Notes: generated from the letters alone by a model not told the origin. Numbered from the stretch's first letter, positions 54,779 to 63,902 are shown. The stretch: 64,000 nucleotides of DNA from Schauerella fraxinea (GCA_030849945.1 JAVDKK010000004.1:1-64000), one strand, 5' to 3'. Numbers and translations are program-made.

Positions 54779-56046
54779 GATGTCGATTCCCGTTCGGTTG
54801 ATTGATTCCAAATCGACGCGTCGCCGCGCCACAGCACCCAAGCCGCCGCCAATTTGAGTACGCAAGGCAAAGCGGCATAAATCCATGCAAGGGCCCTCAC
54901 GCCGCCCCCGTCTCCGGCGCGATAGCCAGCCAGATCGAGCAGCGGCAATGCCACGCCCGCAGCGAGCGCGAGCGCCAACTTGCCGACCAGCGTCCACATG
55001 CCGAGATAAAGCCCTGTATCGCTGCGGCGCGCGGCTGGAATCGCGTCGGCCAGCATGGCGGGCGGCAGCGCGAGATCGGCGCCCAACGCCAGCCCGGACA
55101 ACAAGCAGATCGCGCCGAACGCCATGGTTTGCCCAGGCTGTATCAGCACGGCCCACACGAACGCGCAGCAGGCCAGAACGGCAGCAATCAGCCACGCCGG
55201 CCGCTTGCCGATACGGTCCGAAAGCCGCACCCATAGCGGCAATGCGGCGGCTCCGCCGAGAAAATAAATCGCCAGAAACACACCGGCCTGCGAGGACGCA
55301 TTGACCACGTCTTCGACGAAGAACAGAAACAGCGTTGCGGGAATCGACACGGCAAGGGAATTGATGCCGTAGAAAAACGTCAAACGTCGCAAGGCCGGCA
55401 CCGCCCACGCCTGCCGCCAAGGCAACGGCTCGGTGTGCGCCGGAATGACGGGCGTAGGTGCCGCCTTGAGCAGCGCAACGAGCGCCGCCGCCAAGAGCAG
55501 TGCAAACACCGTGCAGTAGATGAGATAGCCGCGCGCCTCACCCAAGCCCGCCGCGAGCGCGATCGGTGCTACGGATGCCACCACCACGCCGGCGAGCCCA
55601 GCACCTTCGCGCCAGGCCGATACCCGGGCGCGCAAGGCGGGCGCATCGGTTAACCGCACGCCCCACGACAGGTAGCAGATGTTGACGAGGCTGTGGGCCG
55701 TGTACACCACGATGAAGGCCAACGCGATCCACACATACACACCGGGCGACGTGCGCACCGGCGGCGCGAAGACCGCGAACATGCCCACGACCAACAGCAG
55801 GCTGCCCAAGATAAGCAATCGCGCCCAGGCGTGCGTCTTTCTTTGAAGCCGATCGACCCAGCGGCCGATGAACGGATCCTGGACGGTGTCGACCACGCGA
55901 GCCAGAAGCAGCACCAGCCCTAACGTAAACAAACTCACGCCGGGAAAATCGCCGTAGAACTTCGGCGCGATCACATATACCGGCAGCGCCGCCATGGCCA
56001 GGGGTGCGCCAAGGCCTGCATAGGCACTCAGCGAGCGGGCTTTCAC
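54775..56046 (-). CDS. MFS transporter of the lipid operon
   Basis: A 423-residue major-facilitator-type protein with 12 predicted helices, of the GPH/MelB-like kind (VVDTVQDPFIGRWVDRLQRKTHAW; YLSWGVRLTDAPALRARVSAWREG). The substrate is unknown; a transporter also sits in comparable clusters of alphaproteobacteria (recalled). Both ends overlap neighbours by 4 nt. Confidence 0.85.
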   Translation of the reverse strand: MKARSLSAYAGLGAPLAMAALPVYVIAPKFYGDFPGVSLFTLGLVLLLARVVDTVQDPFIGRWVDRLQRKTHAWARLLILGSLLLVVGMFAVFAPPVRTSPGVYVWIALAFIVVYTAHSLVNICYLSWGVRLTDAPALRARVSAWREGAGLAGVVVASVAPIALAAGLGEARGYLIYCTVFALLLAAALVALLKAAPTPVIPAHTEPLPWRQAWAVPALRRLTFFYGINSLAVSIPATLFLFFVEDVVNASSQAGVFLAIYFLGGAAALPLWVRLSDRIGKRPAWLIAAVLACCAFVWAVLIQPGQTMAFGAICLLSGLALGADLALPPAMLADAIPAARRSDTGLYLGMWTLVGKLALALAAGVALPLLDLAGYRAGDGGGVRALAWIYAALPCVLKLAAAWVLWRGDASIWNQSTERESTS

Positions 56047-56714
56047 GGTGCGCTTCCCAACAACGAGCGACGCAGATCCGGCTCACGCGTGTCGCGCGCC
56101 AACCAGATCGCAAAGAAACGCTCGGCAAAGCGGGGATCGTCGATCGAGGCGGTGAGGCGGCCATTGACATAAAACCGCACGCCACGCCCCGGAAGCGACA
56201 CGCCCGTCATGGTGTCGCCCTCGCGCACATCAACGAACGCACGCTCGAGATACGGCGTCCAGGTATCGAGGCTTGCTTGATCGGCGCCTTGCCGTTTGAG
56301 CTCTTCCACGGTGCTCGAGACCAACCGCGCGCGCTCGATGTCGCGCGCGTAGGTGAGCACCAACGCAAACGGTACCTTGGGATCGAACGCGGGCGCGGCG
56401 CTCCAGAGGGCCGCGTCATACAAGCGCATGCCGAACCACGTCATCTTGCCCTGTCCCAGGCGACGCGCGTTAGGCACATCGTTTTGCCAGCCGGTGGCGG
56501 CTGGGGTGGCTGCCGTTGCGGTCGCAGCAACCATGGTGACGGCGACTGCAGCGATGGAGGTCATCGCCGCTGCGGGGGCCGCGACGGCGGCGCTTACCGG
56601 CGCCGCAGCAGCGCACGGCATCAACCCGTGCGAGCCGCCGATGAGCACCAATGCAACGAGCGTCGACCGCGCGCTACCGCGCATGATGTCGACCCGCAGG
56701 CGTAGCGTGTTCAT
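56043..56714 (-). CDS. Chalcone isomerase-like protein (second in operon)
   Basis: A 223-residue protein with an export signal, a long Ala-rich low-complexity stretch (about 38-75) and a chalcone-isomerase-like domain (GQGKMTWFGMRLYDAALWS, FALVLTYARDIERARL, GRGVRFYVNGR). Bacterial members of this fold mostly bind fatty acids and do not act on chalcones. Its start is one base into the CFA stop (TGATG) and its stop overlaps the MFS start. Confidence 0.85.
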   Translation of the reverse strand: MNTLRLRVDIMRGSARSTLVALVLIGGSHGLMPCAAAAPVSAAVAAPAAAMTSIAAVAVTMVAATATAATPAATGWQNDVPNARRLGQGKMTWFGMRLYDAALWSAAPAFDPKVPFALVLTYARDIERARLVSSTVEELKRQGADQASLDTWTPYLERAFVDVREGDTMTGVSLPGRGVRFYVNGRLTASIDDPRFAERFFAIWLARDTREPDLRRSLLGSAP

Positions 56715-57928
56715 CAGCCGAGCGTCCATTGGCGAACGTCCGTACGGGCCTCGCGAAAGCCTGCCTCGCAATACGCCAGATACATGCGCCAGATGCGGAT
56801 GAAGGCCTCGTCGAATCCCTGGGCCATGATCGTCGGCACACGTGCTTCGAAAAGCACGCGCCAACGCTTCAGCGTTTCGGCGTAATCCAGCCCGAAGGCT
56901 TTGACGTTGAGCACTTTGAGCGACGTCGCGGCCACCTGAGCCTCGAATGCCGCTGGCGACGGCAACATGCCCCCCGGAAACACATACTGCTGAATGAAAT
57001 CCGTACCGCGCCGGTAGGCGTCGAAGCGCGCGTTGTCGATATCGATCGACTGCACGACGATGCGCCCGCCGGGCTTCAGGCAACGCGCCAGTGTTTCGAA
57101 GTAAAGCGGCCAACGGCGCTCGCCCACGGCTTCCACCATTTCGATCGACACGATGTGGTCGAACGCTGCGTTGGGCAAATCGCGATAGTCGCAAATTTCC
57201 AAAGTGACGCGGTCGTTCAAACTCTGACGCGACACGCGATCGCGCGCCCACGCCAGTTGCGCGTCGGACAGTGTGATGCCGTGCACGTTGATGCCGCGAA
57301 GCGCGGCGCGCTCGGCAAACCCGCCCCAGCCGCACCCGATCTCGAGCACCGTTTGCCCCGGCTTGGCGTCGAGCTCGTCGAGAATGCGGTCGTACTTGGC
57401 GTCCTGAGCCTCCACCAGGCTCAAGGACTCATTGCCGTCGAACAGGGCCGACGAGTACGTCATCCCTGCATCGAGCCACTGCGAATAAAAGGCATTGCCG
57501 AGATCGTAGTGACTGAGAATATTGCGCCGACTGCCGCGGCGGCTGTTGTCGCGCAGGATCAGATGGCGCAGCCGCTGCACCACCAAGGCCCACCAACGCC
57601 CTTGCACCGCCTGATCGACCGCCGCCTCATTCCGCAGGGCGAGCGTAAAAAGCGCCACCATGTCTTGCGAGTCGGCCCAGCCTGCCTTCAGGCTGTCGGC
57701 AAAACCGATGTCGCCTCGACGTAAAATGGCATGCGCCGCGCGCCAGTCGCGTATCGTCAATTGCGCATGCAATCCATGGGCGGCGTGCCCGAATACCGTC
57801 ACCTCGCCCGCAGGATCGGTCAGGCTCAATGCGCCGACCGAAATGCGCTGCAACAGCCGCAAAAACAGACGAGCGCCCAAGGGCATCTTCTGCGCCCCCA
57901 TCTCGGCGGAGACGTCATTGGATCTCAT
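56714..57928 (-). CDS. Cyclopropane-fatty-acyl-phospholipid synthase family methyltransferase
   Basis: A 404-residue SAM-dependent methyltransferase of the CFA family. It has an N-terminal domain, then LSHYDLGNAFYSQWLDAGMT, SAM motif VLEIGCGWGG (194-203), VSIEMVEAVGERRWPLYFE and DFIQQYVFPGGMLPS. It methylates or cyclopropanates unsaturated acyl chains in membrane phospholipids. ATG 57928 overlaps the DUF1365 end by 14 bp. The branch of the CFA family (cyclopropane, 11-methyl or furan fatty acid) cannot be fixed from sequence alone. Confidence 0.93.
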   Translation of the reverse strand: MRSNDVSAEMGAQKMPLGARLFLRLLQRISVGALSLTDPAGEVTVFGHAAHGLHAQLTIRDWRAAHAILRRGDIGFADSLKAGWADSQDMVALFTLALRNEAAVDQAVQGRWWALVVQRLRHLILRDNSRRGSRRNILSHYDLGNAFYSQWLDAGMTYSSALFDGNESLSLVEAQDAKYDRILDELDAKPGQTVLEIGCGWGGFAERAALRGINVHGITLSDAQLAWARDRVSRQSLNDRVTLEICDYRDLPNAAFDHIVSIEMVEAVGERRWPLYFETLARCLKPGGRIVVQSIDIDNARFDAYRRGTDFIQQYVFPGGMLPSPAAFEAQVAATSLKVLNVKAFGLDYAETLKRWRVLFEARVPTIMAQGFDEAFIRIWRMYLAYCEAGFREARTDVRQWTLG

Positions 57929-58727
57929 GGTTGACCTCGATATTGTGAGACACATCGTTTTCGGGAGGACGTGGCTTGGGGACATAGCGCACGCGGCGCA
58001 GCCACAACTTGAGCGCCTGCCAATGAATCCGGGCCATGACGCCAAACGTTTGAAACGGGGCGCGCAGCAACGCACCCACCACACGGGTATTCGTCAGCGC
58101 CGCACCGCGGCACCACACTGCGGTTTTCAGCAGCGGTCGATCGTGCTTACCGTCATCGAAATAATCGATGGCCACGCGATGCACATCGCCCGTCGTGGCG
58201 AGTGCAAAGCGGTACTGGCCGCTCGTCTCGCAGAACGGCGACACATGAAACACCTTGCGGCAGTCGAGCGTTGTGTTTGCATCGATGACCGCGCCACCAG
58301 GCGCCTGCAGCACATACTGATGGCGCTCGCCGAACGTATTGTTGACGTCGGCCAGCAGCACTTTCAGTTGCCCTTGCGCATCGTGCACATACCAGAAACT
58401 GACGGGATTGAAGACGTAGCCCAGCACGCGCGGAAAGGCCTGTAACCACACGGCGCCGATCTCCATTTGCACGCCCGCCTGCGCCAGACGCGTACGCAGC
58501 CACGCCATCAGATCGCCGCCATCGCGCCCGCCATGGTCGCGCGATTGAAACGACACTGCGCGTCGGCAGTCGACGCCGAATATCCACGACGTGGATCGCG
58601 CCACATCCGGCATCCGATCCACGCGCACCCGCACGCAAAAGATCGGGTAGTCGAAACGATTTTCGACCGGGCGCGAACGCGCATGCATGACACGTCCCCC
58701 GCACCACTGGATCAGGCCGACTGACAT
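57915..58727 (-). CDS. DUF1365 protein
   Basis: A 270-residue protein of the DUF1365 family (GRVMHARSRPVENRFDYPIF near the N-terminus, then NPVSFWYVHDAQGQLKVLLA and NNTFGERHQYVL). The family almost always neighbours a CFA-type methyltransferase and an FAD-dependent amine-oxidase-like protein, which is the case here. Its exact activity is unknown. ATG 58727 has GGAGG upstream and overlaps the FAD gene's end by 16 bp. Confidence 0.92.
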   Translation of the reverse strand: MSVGLIQWCGGRVMHARSRPVENRFDYPIFCVRVRVDRMPDVARSTSWIFGVDCRRAVSFQSRDHGGRDGGDLMAWLRTRLAQAGVQMEIGAVWLQAFPRVLGYVFNPVSFWYVHDAQGQLKVLLADVNNTFGERHQYVLQAPGGAVIDANTTLDCRKVFHVSPFCETSGQYRFALATTGDVHRVAIDYFDDGKHDRPLLKTAVWCRGAALTNTRVVGALLRAPFQTFGVMARIHWQALKLWLRRVRYVPKPRPPENDVSHNIEVNHEIQ

Positions 58728-60022
58728 ACCGCCTCCTTCCATGGCGCAGTCACGCCCAGCCGGCTCGCGACGTCCATACCGGACATCAATCCATCTTCGT
58801 GAAAACCGTAGCGGGTCCAGGCACCACAAAAATAAACGCCGTCGCGGCCCTGGATGTCACCCACCCGCGCCTGCGCCTGGATGGCCGCCACATCAAACAC
58901 GGGATGCTCGTAGTCGAACGTGCGCAAAACGGTGCCGGTTGCGGGCTCCCGCGTGGGATTGAGCGTCACGATCACTGGCCGCTTGAAGGGCAAGGGCTGC
59001 AGCATGTTGAGCAGATAACTTACCGCCACGGGGCCGCTGGCTTCGGGGGTGTGACCGCCCTCGGCCAGGTAATTCCACGCCGACCATGTGGATCGCCGGC
59101 GGGGCAACTGCGCAATATCGGTATGCAGCACCGCGCGATTGGGCTGGTAGCGAAAAGCACCCAGTACCTCACGCTCGGCAGGCGACGCGTCGAGCAGAGC
59201 CAGCGACGTCGGCGCATGACAAGCCAGCACCACAGCGTCGCAATGCAGCGGGCCGTCGGCCGTATGCACGCGCACGCCATCGACCCCGCGCCGCACCGCC
59301 TGCACCGGGCAATTGAGGCGAATATCCGGCACCGTGGCCGCCATGGCGTGCACATAGCTGCGTGCGCCACCCGCGACCGTGCGCCATTTCGGCCGGCCTT
59401 CGATCTGCAGCAGATGGTGATTCCGGCAAAACACCAGAAACGTGCGCGCCGGAAAATCGAGAATATCCTTGATCGACGTTGACCAGATGGCTGCCGCCAT
59501 CGGCAGCAGATACCAATCACGCATCGCGCGACCGTAGCCTTGGGTATCGAGCAATTCGCGCAGCGTGACCGTGTTCTCGATCTGGGCCACATAGGTTGCG
59601 GCCTCGCGGTTGAGCCGGGCAATATCGCGCAGCATGCCGAGAAACGCCGGCCGGACCATATTGCGGGGCTGGGCAAATACCGTTTTTATATTGGTACCGG
59701 CCCACTCGATATCGGGCTCGCGCACCGAAACGCCAAACGACATATCGCTTTCATGCGTGGCCACACCCAACGTTTTGAACAATGCGATCAGATTGGGGTA
59801 GGTCACGTCGTTGTGCACCAGAAATCCCGTATCCACGGGATGCCGCAGTCCGTCCACTTCGGCGTCCACCGTATTGGTATGACCGCCGAGATAATCCCCT
59901 GCTTCGAACAGCGTGACCCGATAGCGCCGATTCAGCAGCCAGGCCGCCGACAGCCCGGCAATGCCGGAGCCCACGACTGCGACGCGGGATCCGGGGGCCA
60001 GACGCGAGGAGATGATCGCCAT
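58712..60022 (-). CDS. FAD-dependent amine-oxidase-like oxidoreductase
   Basis: A 436-residue flavoprotein: dinucleotide motif VVGSGIAGLSAAWLL (GxGxxG at 18-23), FEAGDYLGGHTNTV, GFLVHNDVTYPNLIALF and C-terminal FCGAWTRYGFHEDGLMSG. This subgroup is the usual partner of DUF1365 and CFA-like methyltransferases in lipid clusters and probably oxidises or desaturates an acyl chain. ATG 60022 lies 2 bp after the preceding chalcone-isomerase-like gene. Confidence 0.92.
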   Translation of the reverse strand: MAIISSRLAPGSRVAVVGSGIAGLSAAWLLNRRYRVTLFEAGDYLGGHTNTVDAEVDGLRHPVDTGFLVHNDVTYPNLIALFKTLGVATHESDMSFGVSVREPDIEWAGTNIKTVFAQPRNMVRPAFLGMLRDIARLNREAATYVAQIENTVTLRELLDTQGYGRAMRDWYLLPMAAAIWSTSIKDILDFPARTFLVFCRNHHLLQIEGRPKWRTVAGGARSYVHAMAATVPDIRLNCPVQAVRRGVDGVRVHTADGPLHCDAVVLACHAPTSLALLDASPAEREVLGAFRYQPNRAVLHTDIAQLPRRRSTWSAWNYLAEGGHTPEASGPVAVSYLLNMLQPLPFKRPVIVTLNPTREPATGTVLRTFDYEHPVFDVAAIQAQARVGDIQGRDGVYFCGAWTRYGFHEDGLMSGMDVASRLGVTAPWKEAVCQSA

Positions 60023-60024
60023 GA

Positions 60025-60555
60025 TCAGTGCGCCGCGTGCGTCGCAAGACCCAAAAGCGACGCGCGCAACGACGGGCTGCGCGTATCGGGCGACAGCCAG
60101 ATCGACGCAAACGCGCGCGAGAAGGCGTCGGACGGCAATTCGCCGCAAAACACATCGTTATTGAAGAATCGAACGCCGAAGCCTGCCACGAAGACGCCCA
60201 ACAGCCGATCGCCTTTCTTGACATCGGGCAGCACGCTTTGCAGCACATCGCTCCAGTCGGCGAGCATATCGGCATCGGGTGTCGCCAGCCGTTCCATCTC
60301 CAGTGCGGAGGCGGCCACGATCTGATCGGCCGGCAAATTACGCAGATAGGTCAATTCAAGCGCAAAGGTGCCGCCTGGATAGAAGTCGTCGCCGACCGCC
60401 AGCAATCGCGCCTCATACATGCGAAACACGCTCCAGGTCAGCACGCCTTGGCCGACTTCACGCCAGGGCCCATTGATGCCGGTGAGCGCCGCCATGCCGG
60501 CCGCGCCGCCCGCTGCCTGCGTGTTTTGCTCGTCACCGCCTAAAGATGTGTGCAT
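60025..60555 (-). CDS. Chalcone isomerase-like protein, first gene of the lipid operon
   Basis: A 176-residue protein with the same fold motifs as the copy at 56043 (GVLTWSVFRMYEARLL, ALELTYLRNLPADQI, FGVRFFNNDVFCGEL). No signal peptide is visible with this start, unlike the second copy. It is the first gene after the operator-like region at 60571-60631, so the operon runs from here to 53044. Confidence 0.85.
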   Translation of the reverse strand: MHTSLGGDEQNTQAAGGAAGMAALTGINGPWREVGQGVLTWSVFRMYEARLLAVGDDFYPGGTFALELTYLRNLPADQIVAASALEMERLATPDADMLADWSDVLQSVLPDVKKGDRLLGVFVAGFGVRFFNNDVFCGELPSDAFSRAFASIWLSPDTRSPSLRASLLGLATHAAH

Positions 60556-60570
60556 AATCGGCTACCAGAA

Positions 60571-60631
60571 GGTCTAAAATCTGAACTCAGTAGTTCATAT
60601 TAGACCATCAAGTCTATTTTGTGACTAGTCA
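60571..60631. promoter_or_regulatory. Operator-like inverted repeats between the lipid operon and tetR
   Basis: TGAACT-4-AGTTCA (60582-60597) is nested in an outer dyad GGTCTAA (60571-60577) / TTAGACC (60600-60606). TAGAC/GTCTA (60601-60616) and the perfect TGACTAGTCA (60622-60631) follow, with a further AGTTCA at 60630-60635. Shared half-sites in an AT-rich divergent region point to binding of the TetR product at 60710 to control both directions. The sites are seen directly; the binding is inferred. Confidence 0.7.
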
Positions 60632-60709
60632 GTTCATATTTTTTCCGACTAGTATTTACCCGACCCCGTACTGCGGCATGCGCGCCGCACACGACGCCTT
60701 CAACCACCT

Positions 60710-61324
60710 ATGCCCCAACCCCCTATAAAAAAACTCACCCTCAAACAGCAGCAACTCAAGCTGCGCGAAGATGCGATTCTGGATGCCGTCAATCGGTTGC
60801 TGGCCACCAAGGGCTACGATCTGATGACGATGGACGAAGTCGCCGCCGAGGTGGGCATCGCGAAAGCCAGCCTCTACAAGCACTTCGAATCGAAAGATGC
60901 GTTGGCCGCGTCATCGATGACGCGGCTGCTGGAAGACACGCTGGCACACATGCTGAGCCAGCCTGCGGACCTCCCGCCGATCGACAAGCTGAAGGCCGTC
61001 GTGCGCTGGGCAGTGACCACGCATCTGCGGCAGGAAATGCCGCTCTTGCCGTCCACCCGCTCCAGCATTCAACATGCGCTGGTGGTGCACGAGCCCTATA
61101 CCGAAAAGCTTTCGGCGGTGACCGAGCAGTTGGGCGAATGGATTCTGGCGGCCCAGGATAACGGCAGCTTGTCGGCCAAACTTCCGGGCGAAGTGATCCT
61201 GTACACGATCTATGCGCGCTCATGCGATCCGGTGGCGGATTTTCTGCGCCTGGGTGGCGCGTTCACCGATGAAGAGATCGTCGAGCACCTGATCACCACA
61301 TGCTTTAACGGACTGCGCGACTGA
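60710..61324 (+). CDS. TetR/AcrR-family regulator, divergent from the lipid operon
   Basis: A 204-residue protein with N-terminal TetR helix-turn-helix (about 22-66: ILDAVNRLLATKGYDLMTMD and VGIAKASLYKHFESKDAL) and a helical C-terminal ligand domain (TetR_C type) with no recognised ligand motif. Divergent placement across the dyads at 60571-60631 makes it the probable repressor of the 60555-53044 operon and of itself, released by an unknown (perhaps lipid-like) effector. Confidence 0.9.
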   Translation: MPQPPIKKLTLKQQQLKLREDAILDAVNRLLATKGYDLMTMDEVAAEVGIAKASLYKHFESKDALAASSMTRLLEDTLAHMLSQPADLPPIDKLKAVVRWAVTTHLRQEMPLLPSTRSSIQHALVVHEPYTEKLSAVTEQLGEWILAAQDNGSLSAKLPGEVILYTIYARSCDPVADFLRLGGAFTDEEIVEHLITTCFNGLRD

Positions 61325-61403
61325 AGCGAGCTCGGCGGCTTGCCCGCGATGCAGATCGCAAGTCGAAGATGTCGTGCTGCGCGCCGATGGCGCCTGCAAC
61401 GCC

Positions 61404-61434
61404 AAAAAAAAACCGGGCTGCACAGCCCGGTTTT
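61404..61434. terminator. Bidirectional terminator between tetR and DUF3185
   Basis: An 11-bp stem (AAAACCGGGCT with AGCCCGGTTTT, 4-nt loop) with a nine-A run on the left and a T-rich right flank. It terminates tetR on the plus strand and the DUF3185 gene on the minus strand. Confidence 0.9.
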
Positions 61435-61457
61435 CTTATATTCGTTCGACCATCCGC

Positions 61458-61676
61458 TTAACGGCGCTTGCCCGCGAAGAGCACCAGCACGCCGGCCACG
61501 ATCGCCGCAATGCCCGCCCAGTTGGGAATCGGCACCGATTTTTCGGTTTCGGCCGTAGCTTTCACCGAGCCGATTTGCAGCACGGTCTCTTCGGACGTGT
61601 AGTTAAACCCTTTGTAGACGAGCGCCGCAGCGCCCAGGACGATCAACAATGCGCCGATGACGGTGGTGGCTTTCAT
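61458..61676 (-). CDS. DUF3185 small membrane protein
   Basis: A 72-residue protein with two membrane helices (about 3-23 and 50-68) separated by a polar stretch (VKATAETEKSVPIPN). The pattern fits the DUF3185 family, function unknown. It is a single-gene unit. Confidence 0.82.
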   Translation of the reverse strand: MKATTVIGALLIVLGAAALVYKGFNYTSEETVLQIGSVKATAETEKSVPIPNWAGIAAIVAGVLVLFAGKRR

Positions 61677-61815
61677 GAGTTCTCTCTACCGGTAAATGAG
61701 GTGCGGCGGACGATACCGTAGCGGCTGCAACCTGTCAGTGACAGAAGGTGACGCAAGAATGAGCCCTTACCGAAGTCTCGACCTGTATTAGAATCGACCC
61801 TTTTGCCGATCGCCC

Positions 61816-62718
61816 ATGTGGTTCAAAAATCTCAAGCTGTATCGCCTCTCGCCCACTTGGGCCTTGAGCCCGGAGCAGGTCGAAGAAGCCCTCTCCAAAT
61901 ACGCCTTTAAGCCTGGAAACACGTCTGAGTTGCAAAGTCTCGGCTGGCTGCCGCCGCGTGAAAACGGTGGACTGGTGCACGTTGTCGGTAAGCAGATGCT
62001 GATTGCACTGCGCGCCGAAAAGAAGCTTTTGCCCAGCACGGTCATCAATCAGTTCGCGAAGGCCCGCGCGCAGGAAGCCGAAGAGCAGCAAGGCTACAAG
62101 CCCGGCCGCAAGCAAATGAAGGAGATCAAGGAACAGGTCACCGACGAACTGTTGCCGAAAGCCTTCAGCGTCTATCGCGACACGCGCGTCTGGATCGATC
62201 CCGAGCATCGCTGGCTGGCCATCGATGCCGCAGCCTCCGCCAAGGCGGACGAGGTACTGGGTTTGCTCGCCAAATCCATCGACCCCTTCCCCGTCGAGAG
62301 CCTGTACGTAACGCAGTCGCCCGCGGCTGCAATGACGGGCTGGCTGGCCGAGGACGAAGCGCCGTCGAACTTCAGCATCGATCAAGACACCGAGCTGCGC
62401 GCCTCAGGCGAAAGCGGCGCGGCGATCCGCTACGTCAAGCACTCGATCGATCCCGACGATGTGCGTCGCCATATCTCGTCGGGCAAGCAATGCACCCGCC
62501 TGGCGTTGACGTGGGCCGATCGTATTTCGTTCGTGCTGACTGAGTCGCTCGACATCAAGCGCGTTGCGCCGCTGGACGTCATCAAGGAAAACAACGATGC
62601 CATGTCGCAAAACGACGATGAGCAGTTCGATTCCGACATGACGCTGATGGCAGGCGAATTGGCCAAGATGATTGCCGACTTGGTCGAAGCGTTGGGCGGC
62701 GAAAAAACCAGCCCCTAA
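61816..62718 (+). CDS. rdgC: Recombination-associated protein RdgC
   Basis: RdgC forms a ring dimer on double-stranded DNA and modulates RecA. The 300-residue length and the start MWFKNLKLYRLSP fit the family, as do PPRENGGLVHVVGKQMLIAL and ESLYVTQSPAAAMTGWL. It is a monocistronic unit. Confidence 0.96.
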   Translation: MWFKNLKLYRLSPTWALSPEQVEEALSKYAFKPGNTSELQSLGWLPPRENGGLVHVVGKQMLIALRAEKKLLPSTVINQFAKARAQEAEEQQGYKPGRKQMKEIKEQVTDELLPKAFSVYRDTRVWIDPEHRWLAIDAAASAKADEVLGLLAKSIDPFPVESLYVTQSPAAAMTGWLAEDEAPSNFSIDQDTELRASGESGAAIRYVKHSIDPDDVRRHISSGKQCTRLALTWADRISFVLTESLDIKRVAPLDVIKENNDAMSQNDDEQFDSDMTLMAGELAKMIADLVEALGGEKTSP

Positions 62719-62748
62719 GTCCTTATTGCATTAGCGCTGCAAACAAAC

Positions 62749-62782
62749 CGGCCCTCCAGACGCTTAGGCATCTGGAGGGCCG
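62749..62782. terminator. Hairpin between rdgC and DUF4394
   Basis: A 12-bp perfect stem (CGGCCCTCCAGA with TCTGGAGGGCCG, 10-nt loop). A U-rich stretch follows on the minus-strand side (GTTTGTTTGC), so it best serves the minus-strand DUF4394 gene and perhaps rdgC as well. Confidence 0.75.
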
Positions 62783-62849
62783 TGTCACATGCCGGTTGCC
62801 AACTGCCCCGCCATCGTCGATAGCGGGCGTGCAGGCTGGCTTGTGGCGA

Positions 62850-63632
62850 TTACATCGCGCCCGGCGCAGCCAAATCGATCACGCCCTTGGGCAAGCCGCT
62901 GATCTTGCCGACCAGAGTGGGTTTGCCCGTTTCCAGGTCGACCGTGTGCAATGCGCCATCCAGCAACAAGTAAGCTTGGTTGCCGCCCTTGCCGTCGGAA
63001 ACGATGTCGAAGGCCGGCTTCGACAACTTCTTGACGATCTCGCCCTTGGCGACCAAGGTGCCGTCGTTAGGCGGTGCTTGCAGCAGGAGTTGACCCGTCG
63101 CCGCGTCCAGATCGAACAGTTGCGTGGCCTTCGTGCCTGCAAACGAGTTGGTGTAGGCGCCAGCCACAACCTTCGGCGTCTTGCCGGCGTAGGCGCCGTC
63201 AGCGGCGTAGTTCAGCGGCTTGTCCAACACCACTTCGCCCGTATCGACGTTGACGCGGAAGTTGGTGCCGTCGGCTGCGATCAGACGCAGACGATCGGCG
63301 ACAGGATTGAAGTCCACCACGGCCGAGCCCTTGCCGGGCAGTGCCTGATTGAGCTTCATGCCGGCGGTCGCGTTGGCGGTCGTCGGGTCGATCGTGTAGA
63401 GGACATTGTCGTCGCCAACCGCATACAGCTTGCCGTTGGACGGGCGTACGTCGATGCCGCGCAGCGACGTCTTGACGTTCTTGATATCCCAGGTACCGGT
63501 CACTTTCTTGGCGACGGTGTCGATTTTCGCCAGCTTGTTGCTGCCGGACAAGGCCCACAGATCGGCAGCTTGAGCGGCGCCAGCCATGGAGAACGAAGCG
63601 ATCAAACCCGCGGCAATCATTGTGAATTTCAT
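62850..63632 (-). CDS. DUF4394 exported protein
   Basis: A 260-residue protein with a Sec signal peptide (MKFTMIAAGLIASFSMAGA, cleavage near AQA) and a beta-propeller-like DUF4394 domain with repeated T/N-rich blades (SLRGIDVRPSNGKLYAVGD; VDFNPVADRLRLIAADG). The function is unknown; members are secreted or periplasmic. Confidence 0.88.
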   Translation of the reverse strand: MKFTMIAAGLIASFSMAGAAQAADLWALSGSNKLAKIDTVAKKVTGTWDIKNVKTSLRGIDVRPSNGKLYAVGDDNVLYTIDPTTANATAGMKLNQALPGKGSAVVDFNPVADRLRLIAADGTNFRVNVDTGEVVLDKPLNYAADGAYAGKTPKVVAGAYTNSFAGTKATQLFDLDAATGQLLLQAPPNDGTLVAKGEIVKKLSKPAFDIVSDGKGGNQAYLLLDGALHTVDLETGKPTLVGKISGLPKGVIDLAAPGAM

Positions 63633-63788
63633 GTGATATCCCTTCCAGGTGGATGACGTATAAGTTGCGGCATAAACACTGGCCCGCGCCAATGTCCCTC
63701 CGTTCCCTGTAAACGCGCCAGCCACTCAACCGGATGTTGAGAATTACACACTGTTTCAAATGGGATTAATCCCCCAGCCGAAATGCAC

Positions 63789-63814
63789 ACGGCCCCTTGC
63801 AGGCAAAGGGCCGT
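63789..63814. terminator. Hairpin in the DUF4394 upstream region
   Basis: ACGGCCC (63789-63795) pairs with GGGCCGT (63808-63814). It lies downstream of the minus-strand gene ending at 63903 and may terminate it, although no U-run follows on that strand. The remainder of 63633-63902 shows no gene I can support. Confidence 0.45.
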
Positions 63815-63902
63815 ATTTTCCACAACGGCTGCACGGCCAGCAGGACCACGCCGCGCCCCTGCGGGAGAACAACGGCGTGGGCTCGAGCTGCCCGACCCGC
63901 GC

